Shown here piece after piece: positions 13,964 to 14,725 of a stretch of 14,725 nt of DNA (the first letter of the stretch is position 1; every line of letters starts with the position of its first letter). The stretch is taken from assembly GCA_031282285.1 (NCBI GenBank), contig JAITEA010000193.1:1-14725 (forward strand), written 5' to 3'. Under the pieces are notes generated by a model. That model made no database searches and was not told where the DNA came from. It worked only from the letters and a program-made list of their open reading frames with translations. Made by a program: the position numbers and the translations under genes. The stretch comes from Helicobacteraceae bacterium. Lineage in GTDB: Bacteria; Campylobacterota; Campylobacteria; Campylobacterales; SZUA-545.

Positions 13964-14446
13964 ATGAAAAATATAGTTATTAAGTTTTTCCTGTTAGCGC
14001 TTGGCTTTTTGCCTATGTTTGCCGATTCGTCTAATATAGAAGCGATGCAGGGCGAATGGTTTGGAACCATATACGGCGAATTTGATGTAGCCGCGATCAC
14101 GGACGCTAAAGCTACAATCAAAGGCGATCGATTAACGATTGAGTATCCTCCTTTTAACTGCGAAACGGTTTCGGTCAATCAAGAGGAGCTTACCAAAGAG
14201 GAAATTAAAGAAGAATGCGGATATCTGATAGAAAACCTAAATAGAAAAGTTAAAAAATACCCCACCAAACCATGCATAGACGAATATATAATAACTGAAA
14301 ACGGCGGCGCCGATATTATCGGCGATAATCTCTGTTATGGGTTTTCGGATTATCTTGCAAATCTTCAAATAAGAGAAAAAGGTAGTATAGAAATGCAGTT
14401 TCATCATTGGTATGGACTGATCCAAGGCTGGTTTGAACGCAAATGA
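13964..14446 (+). CDS. Small secreted protein, second copy of the tandem pair
   Basis: This 160-residue paralogue of the previous gene has the same signal peptide layout and the same four cysteines (66, 85, 104, 124). Over residues 21-110 I count only eight differences, while the C-terminal 40 residues have diverged almost completely. I chose ATG 13964 because it aligns with the start of the first copy; ATG 13952, four codons upstream and nine bases after the previous stop, is possible, and neither has a strong Shine-Dalgarno sequence. The stop overlaps the next ORF's ATG (ATGA). Likely co-transcribed with the first copy. Function unknown. Confidence 0.68.
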   Translation: MKNIVIKFFLLALGFLPMFADSSNIEAMQGEWFGTIYGEFDVAAITDAKATIKGDRLTIEYPPFNCETVSVNQEELTKEEIKEECGYLIENLNRKVKKYPTKPCIDEYIITENGGADIIGDNLCYGFSDYLANLQIREKGSIEMQFHHWYGLIQGWFERK

Positions 14447-14625
14447 GCTTAAATAATAGGTTTGACTATAAAGCGTCTTGCGCGTTATTGTTAATATCGC
14501 TATCCGTAAATAGCGCGTATTGTATCGATAACAATATTTCTTGTCTAGCTGACGGCGAAGCGAACCTAACGGGCGTTATCCTTTCGATAAAAACCAAAAT
14601 GCAACAAACGCAAGCGCTATCTTAA
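14443..14625 (+). CDS. Putative small secreted peptide
   Basis: This is a 60-residue ORF whose ATG overlaps the previous stop (ATGA). Residues 10-27 form a hydrophobic stretch ending SAYC that could be a Sec signal, leaving a mature part of about 33 residues with one further cysteine. No family is recognised, and there is no resemblance to the mature part of the preceding paralogues. It could be a remnant of a larger gene. Low certainty. Confidence 0.35.
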   Translation: MSLNNRFDYKASCALLLISLSVNSAYCIDNNISCLADGEANLTGVILSIKTKMQQTQALS

Positions 14626-14636
14626 TACAATATCAA

Positions 14637-14725
14637 ATGCGTTTTTTGATTACGGGGCATACCGGTTTTGTCGGCGCTTGGACGGCGCTGTTTTTGCGCG
14701 AGCTTGGGCACGAGGTTTGCGGATT
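14637..14725 (+). CDS. Nucleotide-sugar dehydratase/epimerase, N-terminus only (CDP-glucose 4,6-dehydratase-like)
   Basis: Only 29 codons are inside the window. They encode a first beta strand and a glycine-rich NAD(P)-binding turn, RFLITGHTGFVGAW, then a helix and ELGHEV, the start of a Rossmann fold of the extended short-chain dehydrogenase family. The G-H-T-G-F-x-G-x-W form is typical of CDP-glucose 4,6-dehydratases (RfbG) in surface-polysaccharide synthesis, but 29 residues cannot exclude related epimerases. No Shine-Dalgarno sequence stands before ATG 14637. It may open a polysaccharide locus beyond the window. Confidence 0.65.
   Translation, partial: MRFLITGHTGFVGAWTALFLRELGHEVCG

Larger units (their letters stand above)
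13442..14460 (+). repeat. Tandem gene duplication, two units of about 0.5 kb
   Basis: The two secreted-protein genes are direct repeats. DNA identity is very high in stretches such as 13521-13560 against 14037-14076 and 13630-13690 against 14155-14215. The downstream edges also match: after each stop a similar AT-rich stretch (CTTAAATAAT or CCTAAATAAT) occurs at 13944-13953 and 14447-14456, which marks the unit end. Confidence 0.7.

Noticed and set aside
1..14725. CRISPR arrays, insertion sequences, integrases, rRNA or tRNA genes.
   Set aside because: No regularly spaced repeats, transposase or recombinase motifs, or RNA gene structures were seen.

Overview
The window looks like a chromosomal segment of a fairly GC-rich member of the Campylobacterota (Epsilonproteobacteria). 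The gene order is a polyferredoxin, a TorD-like chaperone, a tiny Tat-signal protein, fdhA, fdhB, fdhC and fdhD, and the FdhC subunit has the long, six-helix form expected in that group. The palindrome GCGATCGC recurs throughout. Taxonomy is inferred from layout and protein style only.

Layout. Positions 1-453 hold a hypothetical plus-strand gene with helical repeats of about 21 residues. Positions 524-1060 hold a minus-strand hypothetical gene whose 5' part runs through a C9 tract and a G11 tract. From 1146 to 13381 ten tightly packed plus-strand genes form one apparent operon for a periplasmic, membrane-bound formate dehydrogenase and its maturation: polyferredoxin, TorD-like chaperone, fdhX-like Tat peptide, fdhA1, fdhA2, fdhB, fdhC, fdhD, a cysteine-desulfurase-like C-terminal-domain protein, and moeA. 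After 13381 the sequence becomes more AT-rich and carries a tandem pair of small secreted paralogues, a small putative secreted ORF, and the first 29 codons of a nucleotide-sugar dehydratase.

The central observation is that the operon carries two full-length catalytic subunits. fdhA1 has an in-frame TGA at 3871 (selenocysteine, residue 182) with a bacterial SECIS hairpin whose guanine and uracil fall at nucleotides 23 and 24, as in E. coli fdhF. fdhA2 has TGC (cysteine 181) at the same position and keeps the hairpin scaffold, but the U at position 24 is C. Both subunits would share one FdhB and one FdhC. The only sizeable gap in the operon (6142-6324) lies between them and contains two hairpins and a leader ORF with a good Shine-Dalgarno sequence, so it is a candidate switch between the Sec and Cys enzymes.

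How the genes work together: formate is oxidised by FdhA (molybdenum bis-MGD, Tat-exported). Electrons pass through the four clusters of FdhB to the b-type cytochrome FdhC and on to menaquinone. The TorD-like protein probably guards FdhA before export. MoeA inserts molybdenum. FdhD transfers sulfur to the cofactor. The desulfurase-like remnant next to fdhD retains the mobile-loop cysteine without a recognisable PLP domain and may take part in that sulfur transfer. No selenocysteine machinery (selA, selB, selC, selD) is in the window.
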